64,000 nucleotides of DNA from Sciurus carolinensis (GCF_902686445.1 NC_062218.1:135641241-135705240), one strand, 5' to 3'. Positions 31,495-44,215 are shown, counted from the stretch's first letter. Numbers and translations: made by a program. The notes: a model not told the origin generated them from the letters alone.

Positions 31495-31589
31495 CTTTAT
31501 AATACTGGAGCCGGGGACACCTCGCAACAAAACGCACGCTCATTGGCTGCGCTCTCCCGTCACTCATCCTTACGTCGGCTTCCCATTGG
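31495..31589 (-). promoter_or_regulatory. HNRNPAB: HNRNPAB core promoter: TATA box and two CCAAT boxes
   Basis: On the - strand, TATAAAG lies at 31501-31495 and CCAAT boxes at 31546-31542 and 31589-31585, spaced 43 bases apart. This predicts a start site near 31465-31475 and a 5' UTR of about 320 bases. A TATA box within a CpG island together with paired CCAAT boxes is a strong, focused arrangement. Confidence 0.65.
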
Positions 31590-31869
31590 CCACGACGACG
31601 CGCGCGCTCCAGGTAGAGGAGGGCTTTGTCCTCATTTTAGAACGCGCGCGAGTCTGGGCTCAGCTGAGGGTTCCGAATGCCGGGAGGAACGGCGTTGTCT
31701 CGAAAGCTTGCGGACTCCAGACGGACCCTCTACTCTCTGGAGCTCACGTTTCTTGCCTTCGCACGCGTCCTCCCACGTTGGCAGCCTAGGTCGTCCCGTT
31801 TCCCAAAAGAGGAAACCGAGCGGGAGAAGTCTCGAAGCCCAAGGTCGCCCGGATGAAGTAGCAGAATCC

Positions 31870-34800
31870 GACCTTCCGAGATAGGGTGTGTTATTATCTC
31901 CAACGTCCTCGGCACCGCTGAGTGTGACTGGGATGGAGCCCACCTTACGCCTGACTCTTGGTGATCTGAAATAACCCGCGCTCCCGCCCTTTCTGCCTCC
32001 TCCTCCAGTGATAGAGGTTGGAAGGTTTCGCCAGGTGTCTAGCACCGAGAACTATGGGACCATGGTGTTTCCCGTCTCTGGGCGCCTGGCGCCACTCATG
32101 ATTAAGATCATATTTACACTTATGTTACTTAACGTTTTTCCTTTACACTTATTTTTCCGGAATTCGTTCTTCAAGAAAAATATTTCACTCCCGTGTTGTT
32201 TGGGGGTGAAGAACTAGTTCTCATTTCCTAACTTAAAAATATTTTAAAACCAGCCCAGCGCGATGGTGCATGCCTGTAATCCCAGCGACTCAGGAAGATG
32301 AAGCAGGAGAATTTCAAGTTCGAGGCCAATTTGGCGAGACCCTGTCTCAAAAAAATAAAAAGGGGAGGTAGCTCAGTTGTAGAGCACCCGTGGGTCAAAT
32401 CCCCAATACCTCCAGAAAAATAGAGAAAATCCCACTGTATTATCTCCTTGATCACTATCCTGGAATGGTTTGGGTAATCCCCCTGACCTTTCAAGAATCA
32501 TATGGATGGTGGGCCCCAAATGAACTAGAACTCCAAATTCAGAAGACTGGGGATAACCTATCCTACCAATAAAACGTAAACTGACATTTCCCACTGAATT
32601 TCCAAAGCCAGGCCCAGTGTGTGTGGCAGGCTGGGCATTTTGTTCTCATCTGGTCTATGGAAGATGGATCATCACCTGTTTACAAATGACAAAAAAAGTT
32701 AGCCCAGAGCAGTGACCAACAGACTCACTGACAAACTACAGACAGTATGGAATTGCCTTCAGGATGAAAATGTGACCATTTCACATTTTGAATAAATAAC
32801 GACTTCAGACTTTTCTACAAAAATATGAATATTTAGCTATATTATGCTGCATGCTGCCACCAAGGCAACATTCCAACAGAGCTTGCATCCCCACTCCCAG
32901 AGCAGCAAAATGTCCATTGGTTCACTCCAAGGTACATTTAAGCACTTCATTATTTCAGTCTAGATTCTATAATGGGAATTCATTTATCTCCACTCAGCCT
33001 TAGTCATGTCACTGAAATTTGCTTATAAGGTTTGCAGAAAAGTCTCTACCAAAAGTCTTCCTGCCTTCACTCCTCAACCACCAACAGAAATGAGGGCCAG
33101 GAATATGGTCAGTAGGAGATGGAGCAAAGATGCCCAAGCAATAAAGATAATTCAAGATATTAAATTCAAATAGAATAAGAGTAGCCCCAGGACATAACTA
33201 AGGGCTTACATTCAGTTGTTAATTTTCCATAGGTATGCTTTTAGCATGGCTTAGAAGCTTCTTTCTCTTTTTTTGCAGTTCTGGGGATTAATCCCAAGGC
33301 CTTCCACATGCTGGGCAAGTACTATACAAGCTATATCACCAGCCCTTGTTATTTTATTTTTAAACATAAGTTGCCTCGGACTGGTTGACCTCGAACTTGT
33401 GATCCTCCTTCCTCAATCTCCTGAGTAGCTAGAATTATAGGCATGCACCGACATGACTGGCTTCAAAACACTTTCGATGACATGCAAACTGAGGATTCCT
33501 TTTGGACAATGCTTCACAGTTTGCAAAATGCTTCCACCAACACTGCTTTGTCGGAGCTTCAAAACAGCTTTGGTGTAAACCTGGAAGCTGAGGCAGGAAA
33601 ATTGCAAGTTCAAGGCCATCCTCAACAACTGAGCAAGACCTTGTCTCAGAAAGCTGCTGTTTTAGTCAACTTTTTTGCTGTTGTAACTAAAAGACCTGAC
33701 AGAAACAATGTGAGAGGAGGAAAAGTTTATTTAAGGGCTCATGGTTTCAGAGGTCTCAGTCCATAAGGCTACCTCCATTTCTTGGGGCTTGAGGTGAGAC
33801 AGAATATCATGGCAGAAGAGTATGGCAGAGGGAAGCGGCTCACATAACCAGGAAGTGGCTCACATAACCAGGAAGCAAAGAGACTCCACTTGCCAGATAT
33901 AAAATATATACCCCAAAGGCACATCCCCAGTGCCCACATCCTCCAGCCATGTCCTACCAGCCTTCAGTTACCACTCAGTTAATCCCATCAGAGAATTAAT
34001 TCACTGATTGGGTCAAGGCTGTCATAACCCAACCATTTCTCCTCTAAACCTTGCATTGTCTCACATATCAGCTTTTAGGGGACACCTTACATCCAAATCA
34101 TAACACCTGTGTTCAGTTTACCCATATTTTATACACAAAAATACTGAAAACATACAGCTAAAACTGTGGCCACAGCTGGGCACAATGGCACACACCTGTA
34201 ATCCTAGCTGCTCAGGCAGCTGAGGAAGGATGATCACAAGTTTCACAAGATCAGTAGCTTCAACAACTCGGCAAGACCCTGTCTCCAAAAATAAAAAAGG
34301 ACTATGGATGTACCTCTGTGGTGGAGCACCCCTAGTAAAAATAATAATAAATAAAACTGTGGCCACAGTTCACTTCCAACTCCCCATCAGGGGTTTTTGC
34401 CAGGAATCCTGGCTACCATGGGACAAGCTATTTCTGACTTCTGAGTTCCTTAGTCTAAATTAGGTCTCATATCAGATTCTGAGGCTCAAATGAAGAAGCA
34501 GCTTAGAAAATATAAAGAACTTCAGGCACGTGGGAGTTAGTGTCTGCACAAAATGCCTCCACTCTGACAAAGACAGGGCACCAGGATGTTTGGAAGCAGG
34601 AAATCCCTGTGGTTTGTTTTTTCTGTGCTAGCCATTAAACCCAGGGCCTCCTGCATGCTAAAGAAATATTTCACCACTGAGGTACCTCCCCAGCATTCCC
34701 CCCTTCCCCCAGACAGCATCTCCCTGAGTTGCCCAGGCTGGCCCAGAACTTGCAGTATTCCTGCTTCAACCTCCTGAGTAGCTGGAATAACAGACACAGC

Positions 34801-35170
34801 CTGACCATGAAATCCCTTTCACACAAGGATCCCTACTACTGTTATTGGGTTCCAGTTAAGGACTCTTTAAGTAGAAGGCATTTTCCATGACAGTGACATT
34901 CTCAGGGCAGCAAGGGGTCCTAAGGATGTACCTCAGTGATAAAGCACTTATCTAGCACTGCAAATCAAAAAGAGGGGGGTCGTCAGGAAGGACCCCCAAA
35001 AGGCCCATAAACTACAGTATCCTGGCTTTAAGGATTCAGGCTGCCCAGCAATATATGTGTTAAATGTGTGAGATCTGCAGTCTAGGGCTGGAGGTATAGC
35101 GCAGTGGTAGAGCTTCTACTCGGCATGTGAGGACCTGGGTTCAATCTCCACAACAAAAACAAAACAAAAA
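31870..35170. other. Intergenic, upstream of HNRNPAB, with SINEs
   Basis: No gene supported. Elements: sense dimeric SINE 32251-32420; unique-looking 32430-33250; antisense dimeric SINE 33271-33455; the unnamed old repeat family at 33660-34110, which contains a 21-base direct repeat (GGCTCACATAACCAGGAAG) at 33840-33878; sense dimeric SINE 34176-34352; antisense dimeric SINE 34608-34800; sense ID 35086-35170 with CAGTCTAG duplicated at 35078-35085 and 35175-35182. Confidence 0.75.
34160..34368 (+). mobile_element. Dimeric B1-ID SINE with 16-base exact duplication
   Basis: The insertion is flanked by the perfect direct repeat AAAACTGTGGCCACAG at 34160-34175 and 34353-34368. The left half (CTGGGCACAATGGCACACAC) is B1-like, the right half (GGACTATGGATGTACCTCTG) is ID-like, and the tail is (AAT)n. 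The exact 16-base duplication proves the dimer moves as one unit. Confidence 0.92.
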
Positions 35171-35829
35171 ACTCCAGTCTAGAAGAGGATATACACAAAA
35201 TGCACTTGCATCTTTTTTTTAATTACATGAATTAATTTTCCCACATTATCATTATTTTTTTTTTAACCATGCCTTTAAGGTAGAAGTTGTACCAGTTAAC
35301 TACAAATATATTGTGCCTCTGCTATGACCAACTCCCACTCTGGCCACTTCCCACAGGCCACCAGATGGGTTCCCACTCCCCAACTTCAGGGCTGGCACTG
35401 GCTTCAGCAGGAGAAATCTTTGAAAAACGCAGGTTGGATCTTGTACTGCTCTGTGTGAAAACCTTGACTGACTTCCCAGTACTATGGGAAGGAAGTCCTA
35501 ACCCTGAAGTTAGGACTTGGGTGAATATAAGTGAGACAGGGTTCCCTGAAGACAGTGCCTCTACTTGCCAGCCTCCCTTGCTATGTGATCTGTGAGTACA
35601 GGGGTCACTTCCAGGCATGCGTGCTTCCCATCTCCTCACTTCCCTGGATATCATGTGTTTTGCATGGCACAGCTCCCTCACACAGAAGAGCTGTTCAACC
35701 CACATCAGACTTGACACAAGCTAGAAGTGAACCTGTATTGTGCCCAGCACTGAGACTGGGGATTTTTTTCTCTAATCGCAGTTTCGCCTAACCTGATCAT
35801 GCCATATGGCCTATGGAGACCATCATGGC

Positions 35830-36665
35830 CACCCTGGCTGCATCTCATTGCCACTCTCCACTCAAGCTTTGCTGACTTTCTTTTATTTCCTGGAATTCGT
35901 CAGTATCTGCCTGTCTCTGGGGGGACTTTACATTTGCTATTCCCGTTACCTGCAATACTATATCCCAAATTTCAACTGATTGCTCTATACATCTGTTGTG
36001 GGTTGGTGTGCCCCCAAAAGATATGTTCATGTCCTAACTCCTGTTACCTCTGAATGTGACCTTGTTTGGAAATAGGGTCTTTACAGGTATAATAATCAAG
36101 TTAAGTTGAGGTCATATTAGACTAGGGTGGACCCTTAATTAAATATGGCTGCTGACCTTATAAGAAGAGAAGAAACACAGAGATACACAGGGAAAATACC
36201 ATGCGACAGTGGAGGCAGACATCGGAGAGATGTGTCAATAAGCCAAGGAATGCCAAGAATTGCTGGCAATATCAGAAGCTAAGAGCTTGGTGTGGTAGTG
36301 CATGCCTGTAATCCCAGTGGCTTGGGAGGCTGAGGCGGGAAGATTACAAGTTCAAAGCCAGCCTCAGCAACACAGCAAGGTCCTAAGCCACTTAATATGA
36401 CCCTGTCTCAAAACAAAATAAAATATGAAAAGGGCTGTTGATGTGGCCCAGTGGTTAAGCACCCAGGGTTCAAACTCGGTGCCAAAAACAAAAGCAGCTA
36501 AGAAAGAGGCAAGAAAGGATTCTCCTCTAGAGACTTCAGAGGGAACATGGCCCTGCTAAGCACCTTAATTTTGAATGTCTAGCCTCCAGAACTATGAAAC
36601 AATAAATTTCTGTTAACTACTCAGTTTGTGATACTTTGTTATAGCAGTCCTAAAAAACTAATACT
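35830..36665 (+). repeat. Old interspersed repeat carrying a dimeric SINE
   Basis: Starts near 36000 with GGTGTGCCCCCAAAAGATAT, continues TGTGACCTTGTTTGGAAATA and TTATAAGAAGAGAAGAAACA, and ends AGCCTCCAGAACTATGAAAC and TTGTTATAGCAGTCC. A related copy lies at 59690-60230. A sense dimeric SINE interrupts it at about 36284-36492. The 35.8-36.0 kb part looks L2-like. Family not named. Confidence 0.6.
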
Positions 36666-36779
36666 ACATCAGTAAATTTTCACTTCTCCCAGGAAGTGGG
36701 TGCCATGCCCCAAAGAAGGGCCCCTCTCACAGTATGGGCCACACAGTATTGAAACCCATGGGTTCAGTGAGATCCTGTA

Positions 36780-38605
36780 CCAGGCCAGGCATGGTGGTAC
36801 ATGCCTGTAATCCCTGCAACTCAGGAGGCTGAGGCAGGAGGATCACAAGTTTGAGGCCAGCCTGAGCAACTTAGTGAGACCCTATCTCAAAATAAAAATA
36901 AGGACTTGGGATGTAACTCAGCTGTAGAGCACCCGTGGGTTCAATTCTCTGTACAAAAGAGGGGTGGGGGGTCCCATAACAGGTCTCCATCTTGACACCT
37001 CCAGCGAGCATTGCAATACCTGCAGGATGCAACAAAGACCTTGTCACCCAAAGTTACAAATTGGTATCTGGTGGGCTGAATCTGACAGTCGTGTTTGCTT
37101 TGGGATCTGGGGATATAGCTCAGTGGGAATACGCTTGCCTAGCATGCCTGAGGCCCTAGGTTCAGTTGAAAAAAAATTTTTTTGCCAACACGTACAAATT
37201 ATGACATACCTACAAAATGTGTCCAGTTACTTTTGGAAAATTATTGGATGGTGTCACACTGGATTACAGTCCCCCATCTTCATAATCAATGGGAGCTGAG
37301 TAACAGTGCCCCATAGCAGATGAAGCAAGTGCTGTCTAGCTAACCCTGACCCCTGCTGTGTCCTATGTATTCCTCGTGGGTCCCCTAAACTTATTTTTGG
37401 CTGAAAGCATGTGATGTCAATGCTAAGAAGACCTTCATTTAGCTCAACTTTTTTTTTTTCTTTCTTTCCTTCTGTGCTGAGGATCTAACTCAGGGCTTTG
37501 TGCATGACAGGCAAGCACTCTACCAAAATGAGCTATATACCCAGCCCCTAGCTCAGCTTCTTCATTTTAAAACAAGGATGCTAACCCTCTCAGTAGTCCT
37601 GCAGGGATCAGAGAGAGTGGCTGCCAAGAGTTCAGCAGATGCCAGGCACAGTGGCATATGCTTGTAATCCTAGCAGCTGGGGAGGCTGAGGCAGGAGGAT
37701 CCAGAGTTCAAAGCCAGTCTTAGTAAAAGCGAGGTGCTAAGCAACTCAGTGAGATCCTGTCTCTTAATAAAAAATACAAAATATGGCTGAGGATGAGTGC
37801 TCCTGAGTTCAATCCCTGGTACCTGCCCCTGTAAAAAAAGCATTCATCAGAGTGCCTGACACAGAACAGGTGTAAAAATGAGAGCTGCTCTTACTACTCA
37901 CACCAATAACAACAGAAGCAAGATTCCTCTGCCCGCTGTGCTCCCCTAATATGTCTGAAATGGAATCCTCAAAACAAACTTCAAAGATCTGGAGATATTA
38001 TTGTTAGACACCAACCTCCCTGAGATCACGTTCTTGAAACAGCAAACCCTGCACTCTGCTTGAGTCTGAGAGGCAGCCTCTGCCCACCAGATACTAGTCA
38101 GAAATGTCTAGAACTTCCTTCTTGAATCAGACCTCAATGGAATATGTGATCACATAAAGAACCTTAATCAGGGCTGGGGTTGTAGCTCAGTGATAAGAGT
38201 GCTTTTGAGGCACTGGGTTCCAGTCTCAGCACCACATATAAATAAATTAATAAAATAAAGGTCTATTAACATCTAAAAATTAGAAAAAAAAAACCCTTAA
38301 TCCTTCCAATTACCTCAGAAATGTACAATACTGCATACAGTGGGCACATCGCACACAGGGACCCTGCCTGGCTTCATGTCACAATCCTCTGCATAGTCTT
38401 TGTTTTGAGATGCTAGGGATGGAACACAGGGCCTAATGTATGCTAGGCAAGCACTCAGCCACTGAACTACATCCCTAGACCTCTACAGAGCTTTTAAAAC
38501 TACTTAGAGCACAATAATCCCAACTACTCAGGAGGCTAAGGAAGGAGGATCACTTTAGCCCAGGAGTTTGAGACCAGCCTGGGAAACAGAGCAAGACAGT
38601 CTCAT
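36780..38605. mobile_element. SINE cluster
   Basis: Sense dimeric SINE 36782-36958; sense ID 37108-37172; antisense ID 37460-37548; sense dimeric SINE 37641-37838; sense ID 38171-38290 with CCTTAATC duplicated at 38162-38169 and 38295-38302; antisense ID 38396-38480; sense B1-like monomer 38510-38605. Confidence 0.85.
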
Positions 38606-38983
38606 GAGAACAATACTTTAGAGTTCAGGTTCCTAGAGTTGAGGTCTCACTTTTTTTTTTTTTTAATTTTCTTAAGAGATGGGATCTTGCTATGTTGCCC
38701 AGCCTGTCCCCAAACTTGTTAATGGTTTTACACTGCCACTAAAGTCAGTGTGGACCCAGGGGACTCTCTTGAGCCTCAGTTTCTGATTATGTAATAATTC
38801 ATTTATTTGCTCATTTAGTCAACTCAATTTTGGGGGCTTTGATTTCCATCAAAATGCCCATGACCCCAGAACAGACTTGTTAGCTGAACTCTAAATCCTC
38901 AAGCACAACTATAATTCAACATCTCTACTCAATTGTCTCTGAGACTCCTCAATCTCCTTATATCCCAAACTGAATGTGTGTCA

Positions 38984-39097
38984 GGTGTGGCAGCACATAC
39001 CTGTTGTCCCAGCTACTCTGGAGGTTGAAGGTCACTTGAGTCCAGGAGTTGAAGACCTGTCTTGGTAATATAGTGAGACCCTGCCCTCTCAAAAATA

Positions 39098-39135
<38 letters not shown>
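38984..39135 (+). mobile_element. B1-like SINE whose tail became an (ATG)n microsatellite
   Basis: A B1-like monomer (CAGGTGTGGCAGCACATACC) runs to 39095, where its A-rich tail turns into about 12 copies of ATG (39097-39134). The open frame through it, giving a run of Asp, is an artefact. Confidence 0.85.
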
Positions 39136-39319
39136 AAAAATGATAATGAACTATGTGACATTTCTCTGAATCCAGATCCTCAGTTGGGGTTCTTGGGCAC
39201 CCCAAGAATGCCTTTGCCATCTAGCCACCTATGCAAGTCAGAAAAATTGGTTGGTAGCTCCCCACTTACCTCCTCCATATTGAATTTGTCACCTATATCT
39301 GAACATTCCTGTACTTTTT

Positions 39320-40120
39320 TAAATTTTTTTTTTTATTTTTACCACAGTGCTGGGCACTATACCACTGAGCCCCCCCTTTTTTTAAACCTCACCCCTTTTT
39401 TTATTTTTGTTTTGAAACAGGGTCTCTCTAAATGACAGACTAGTCTCAAACTTGTGATCCTCCAGCCTCAGTCTCCAGAGTCACTAAGATTACAGGCCTG
39501 TGCCCCTGTGCCGAGTTTCAACAGGCCTTTTTATTCTGTCACTTGCACTCAGTTTGAACACTGAGATTATTAATCAGAGCAAGCTACAAAATAAATCTAA
39601 ACCTCCAGTCACACAACGGAAGAGTGTACCAGTCTTGTGTGGGTATTCAGGCTAGAGAAGAGGCTCTCACCACATGGTCTCCCAAAGATCCTAGTCCTTT
39701 CCAACTTGTGGTTCTATCACTCCTGGGCCCTGTCCTCTACACGTAGATGGCAAAAGGGCAAGAAGCATGGAGAAGCTAGTGCAGGAGGTGTTTCTTCTTT
39801 GTTCTTTTGTTTGCATTATTATGGATTGAATCCAGGACCACTGTACATAGAGAGATATCCCCAGTCCTTTTTATTTTTATTTTGAGGCAGGGTCTCGATA
39901 AATTTCTGAGGCTGGCCTCAAACCCAGGGTGGCCCTGTCTCAGCCTCCCAAATCACCGGGATCACAGGTGTATGCTAACATGCCCAGTCAGCCCTTCTTT
40001 GTATTTATTTTGAGACAGGGTTCCACCAATGCTGAGGCTGGCCTCAAACTTGCAAACTTCCTGCCTCAAACTCCCAAGTCACTGGGATTATAGCTGTGTG
40101 CCACTGTACCCAGCTAGCGT
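39320..40120 (-). mobile_element. Antisense SINE cluster
   Basis: Antisense dimeric SINE 39320-39520, then antisense dimeric SINE about 39810-39990 and an antisense B1-like monomer 39995-40118 (GAGACAGGGTTCCACCAATG, CAAACTTGCAAACTTCCTGC). Confidence 0.8.
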
Positions 40121-41110
40121 GGAAGTTTTAATGGCTGACCTGGAAGCAGCACGCATCACTTCCACTTACATCCCACTGGCCAGAAATCTTTCACATGGCC
40201 TTGCTTTATTGCGAGGGACACTGAGAAAGGAGCCCCACTACTTGCATAAGGCAGGCAAAAACAGATTGAGTACATGGTTTTCATTACAATAGGCTTTCAA
40301 AAGGTGTATTAATGACAATGAAAGGAGATACTAGAGAAAAGCTTTCCTTTGGTCAGCCAGCCTTCAAGGCACTCAGTTGGCTTGCCATGTGGTGAGATGA
40401 CTGTGTGAGAGCACAGAGGGAACAGGGGCACACAGGAGGGACACTGAATCAAATTGGGAAGGGAACTGGGATAGAATTAAGACTTTTCAAAGCCCAGGTT
40501 GGGTCATGAAGACTGAGCAAGGATTCTCCAGGCAAGGATGGGAGAGAAGCAGGTGCAGACTCAGGAGAACCATCAACCAAGCAAAGGCTCTAAGCATGAG
40601 AAGGCACAGACAGGAGAACTGCAAGCTGGTCCACATTATATAGAGGAGCTGAGACTGTTGGGCTGGGCAGGGGCATCATGTGTCCTGGCAAAGGGTTCAG
40701 ATGTGGCCCACAGAAAACCAGAAGTCAATATTAATACTGCAATGGCGATAGTCCAGGGAAGAGGGCAGACAGGAGGGAATGATGGAAGATATCAAGGAGG
40801 TGAGTTGGCAGAACTTTGTGTGTGGTTGTGACCCTGACTCTGCATAGGAGCAAGATGGATGGTAACACTGACCGCTGAATGTGGAAGACCTAGCGTACCT
40901 GACTGCAGGCCTTGTAAGGATGGCAGTGGGGAGACACCGACTGCCTCTGTCAAGGAGGAAACCTGCTCCTCACACCTCAAAAACAAAAGAGAGAAAAAAA
41001 AATTGCACCCCAGGTGAAACTCCACTCAATTCCTGACTATACTTGCCTCTGATGTCATAGTTCCATCCATTTCTTCTAGTACATCAGTCCCTAGAGACTA
41101 CAGAAGGATC
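40120..41110. other. Intergenic stretch with no recognised element
   Basis: About 1 kb of G- and A-rich, unique-looking sequence. It has open frames of up to 97 codons but no splice context, codon pattern or recognised protein. It is probably old, unclassifiable repeat debris. Confidence 0.4.
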
Positions 41111-41124
41111 AAGAGATGATCCAG

Positions 41125-41660
41125 CCTGGTTGGTGGTGTACACCTATATTCCCAGCAGCTCAGCTCCAGAGGCTGAGGCATGAGGATCATGGGTTCAAGG
41201 CCAGTCTCAGCAACTTAGCGAGATCCTATCTAAAAATAAAAAATAGAGAGTTGGGGATGTACCTCAATGGTTAAGTGCACCTGGGTGCAATCCCTAATAC
41301 CCCGGTCCCTGCCAAAAAAAAAAAAAAAAAAATGAGGATGCAGAGCAGGCATGGTTGCACACTTATAATCATAGCAACTTGGGAGGCTGAGGCAGGAGGG
41401 CTACAAGTTCGAGGCCAGCCTCTGCAACTTACCAAGACCCTGTCTTAAAATAAAAAATAAAAAGGTCTGGGGATGGCGATGTAACTCAGTGGTAAAGATC
41501 CCCTGGGTTCAATCCCCAGTACTGCGGGTGGCGGCGGGGGGATCCAATTCAGGGACTGGGGATACACCTGAGCTGCTCACTGACCGTGGAGTGCTTGCCC
41601 AGTATGTACAAAGCGTTGGGTTCAAAACCCAGTACTACAAAGAAAAAGAGAGATGATCCA
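41125..41660 (+). mobile_element. Three SINEs in a row, same orientation
   Basis: Dimeric SINE 41127-41310 followed by an A run to 41331; dimeric SINE 41345-41530 ending GGGTGGCGGCGGGGGG; ID-like element about 41552-41655. There is almost no spacer between them. Confidence 0.85.
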
Positions 41661-42301
41661 TTTCAAAGATTAAGTCCAAACCCTCATTAACAAAAGAAAA
41701 CCAAAAATCAGCAAAGGGAAGTCTGAAAAACAGTACCAGCCCCTAATTTTCCTGAACATGACCATTCAGCTCCTCCACTGCCCCTCCAAAGCAGAGGACT
41801 TTTGGTCTGATTAGACCTGAGAGAAAGAAAACAGAGGCCCTCTGAGGTTTTCATCCTCCCACAATAGCACTGTATACGAAAGACCACAGAGATATGGACA
41901 GTAGAAACCCCGCCTTTCTTTCTCCTAGAAGCTCAGAAACAGGAAGCCATAGGCGGGGACCATCTCCTGGGCATGTCACTCTTCCCTCCTCCCTGCAGAG
42001 CAGAGAAGAAGGCAAAGAGGTCTCTGGGTATAAACACAAGCCAAGGAGCCACAGCTCTGGCTATTTCTAGCACAAGGACAGACCCCCAAGACTCCCTAGG
42101 CAGGACAAAGGAGGCAGAAGCCAGGTGTTGAGGACAGAGATGCAGACTCTGGTCAACGTGAGCCAGAAGTCTTCTGCTGTGAAAAGGATTCTTGGGGTGG
42201 AATGTTCCATCTGAGCATTCTATTTCCACATTCTGCTAGGGAACTGGCCAAACCACTTCTCCAATGAGGAGACAGTGTCCAGGCTTAGAATGGAAGATAA
42301 A

Positions 42302-42312
42302 TATATACTCAC

Positions 42313-42350
<38 letters not shown>
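42302..42350 (+). repeat. (CT)n microsatellite
   Basis: ACTCACTC leads into about 18 CT pairs. It lies in otherwise unique-looking sequence 41660-42530. Confidence 0.95.
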
Positions 42351-42353
<3 letters not shown>

Positions 42354-42529
42354 CTAAGTGGATCAAGATGTGGAAACTCCTCAGGACAGGTTCCTCTCTT
42401 TCATGCCCACTCACCTGCCCAATGGCTCAGAAATCTCTTGCTTTTTGCCATTCACCTGGCTCCACAGCCTCTCATGATACCTCCAATTCAATCCCCTTAT
42501 TTCTGAAGCCCCATTCCACCACCTCTGTT

Positions 42530-43870
42530 TTGGGGGGAGGCAGTGCTGGGGATTGAATGAAGGTCCTCATGCATGGGAGGCAAGCACTCTCCCACTGAGC
42601 TGCCATCCCAACCCTCACCACCCCCCAAACCCAGCCCTGTAGAAGCCTCCAGAGGCTTGTGTGCCTCCCCCCCTATCCCATCCCACCATCTCCCTTTAAT
42701 GAAATCCATTGTCCCTAATGGCCTCACCCACCTCTCCCAACACAAATAAGGGGTGTCCTATCTATCGCTCAGGCCTCCAGCCTCACTTTGGGAGCAGTGC
42801 TATATGACAGTGATAGGACCCAAGTGCAAACACAAACAATAAAATGTTCTAGCCCAGTTCCACCTGTAGTCCCAGCTACTCAGGAGGGTGAGAAAGGAGG
42901 ATCCCTTAAGCCCAGAAATTCAAGAGCAGCCTGGACACCACAGTGAGGCCGTATCTAAAAAAAAAAAAAAAAAAAAATGGTACTAGGGATTGAACCCAGG
43001 GGTATTTCACATTGAGCTACATCCCCAGCCCTTTCTAAGTTTTATTTTGAGACAGGATCTTGCTAAGTGCTTAGTAGCCACATTACAAAACTAGTAGGCC
43101 AGGCACACACCTGTAGTCCCAGCTTCTTGGGAGGCTGGGGTGGGAGGATCACTGGAGTCTCCAAGTTAGAAACCAGCCTGGGCAACACAGTGAGACCTCT
43201 ATCACTAAAACAAGAACAAAAATTATCAAAGACAATTAGAAGGTAAAAAAGAAAGAAGTGAAATCAATTATAGTATTATTTTTAATTTAGTCTAATCTAT
43301 CCAAAAATATTATCAATTTGACATATAATCAACAAAAACAATGAATGAGATATTTTACTTGTTTTGTGGACCATCTTTGAAAGCCACTGTGTATTTTACA
43401 CTTAGAGCACAACCCATATTTCCAGTGATGAATTGCCACACGTGGCCAGCGGCAACTGGACAGTACGTATCTACACCAGGGGTTGTCAAACTGTAGTCAC
43501 AGCCCAAACCTGGTCTGCTACTCAATTTGGTAAAGGGTCACTTTAACAAAGAATGATTTTTCCCCCCCTTCTTTTATAGTATCAGGCCACTGCTACATAA
43601 ATGTTCTACCACTAAGCTCTACCCCCAGCCTAGTATTTTTAAACAACTGAAAAAATCAAAAAGTAACACCTTATGACACATAACAATTTTATGAAGCTGG
43701 GCACAACTCAGGAGGCAGAGGCAGGAGGATCTCAAGTGTGAAGCCAGCCTCAGCAACTTAGTGAGACTCTGTCTTAAAAAAATACAAAGGCCTAGAGATG
43801 CAGCTCAGTGGAAGAGTGCCCTGGGTTCAATCTCTAGTACAGATAATAATAATAATAATAATAATAACAA
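42530..43870. mobile_element. SINE cluster with a hAT-like fragment
   Basis: Antisense ID 42530-42618; B1-like monomer 42852-42960; antisense piece 42975-43070; B1-like monomer 43098-43230; antisense ID piece 43560-43632; sense dimeric SINE 43690-43868 ending in (ATA)n. At 43385-43560, CAGGGGTTGTCAAACTGT and AGCCCAAACCTGGTCTGC resemble an old hAT-Charlie transposon end; that is a weak call. Confidence 0.7.
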
Positions 43871-44024
43871 TGTACAATTCAAATTTCTATGTGTATAAAT
43901 TTTAAATTCTGTCAACCAAAATGATGGAAATTTGTTTTATCACTTGTCATGTTATGTACTTATATAATACCTTTGAATGTGCCTCTTGGCCCAAAAGGTC
44001 TAAAATATTCATGCTGATCTTTCT

Positions 44025-44215
44025 GCTGGTACTGGGGAGTGAATCCATGGGCACTTCATCATGGAGCTACATCCCTAGCCCTTCTTATTTTTTTTTTAAA
44101 TCTCAAGACAGAGTCTCCCTAAATTGCCAGGCAAGCCTCAAACCTGTGATCCCCCTGCCTCAGTCTTCTAAGTCACTGGGATTATAGGCACTGAGTCACC
44201 ATACCCAGGCCACCT
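44025..44215 (-). mobile_element. Antisense dimeric SINE
   Basis: TACTGGGGAGTGAATCCATG through CACTGGGATTATAGGCACTG, in reverse orientation. The 800 bases that follow, to 45005, hold L2-like wording only (GGGCTGATCTCCATCTGCCTGGAA, in part) and no gene. Confidence 0.8.

Larger units (their letters stand above)
30570..31870 (-). promoter_or_regulatory. HNRNPAB: CpG island of HNRNPAB
   Basis: Dense CpG covers exon 1, the 5' UTR, the start of intron 1 and about 300 bases upstream of the promoter. Long spurious open frames on both strands here come from the GC content. Confidence 0.85.

Noticed and set aside
30581..31884. Many overlapping open frames of up to 195 codons around the HNRNPAB promoter
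   Set aside because: GC-rich CpG-island sequence has few stop codons; only the frame starting at 31152 on the - strand matches a known protein.
39049..39435. 128-codon frame with a run of Asp
   Set aside because: The Asp run is the (ATG)n microsatellite in a SINE tail and the rest is SINE sequence.
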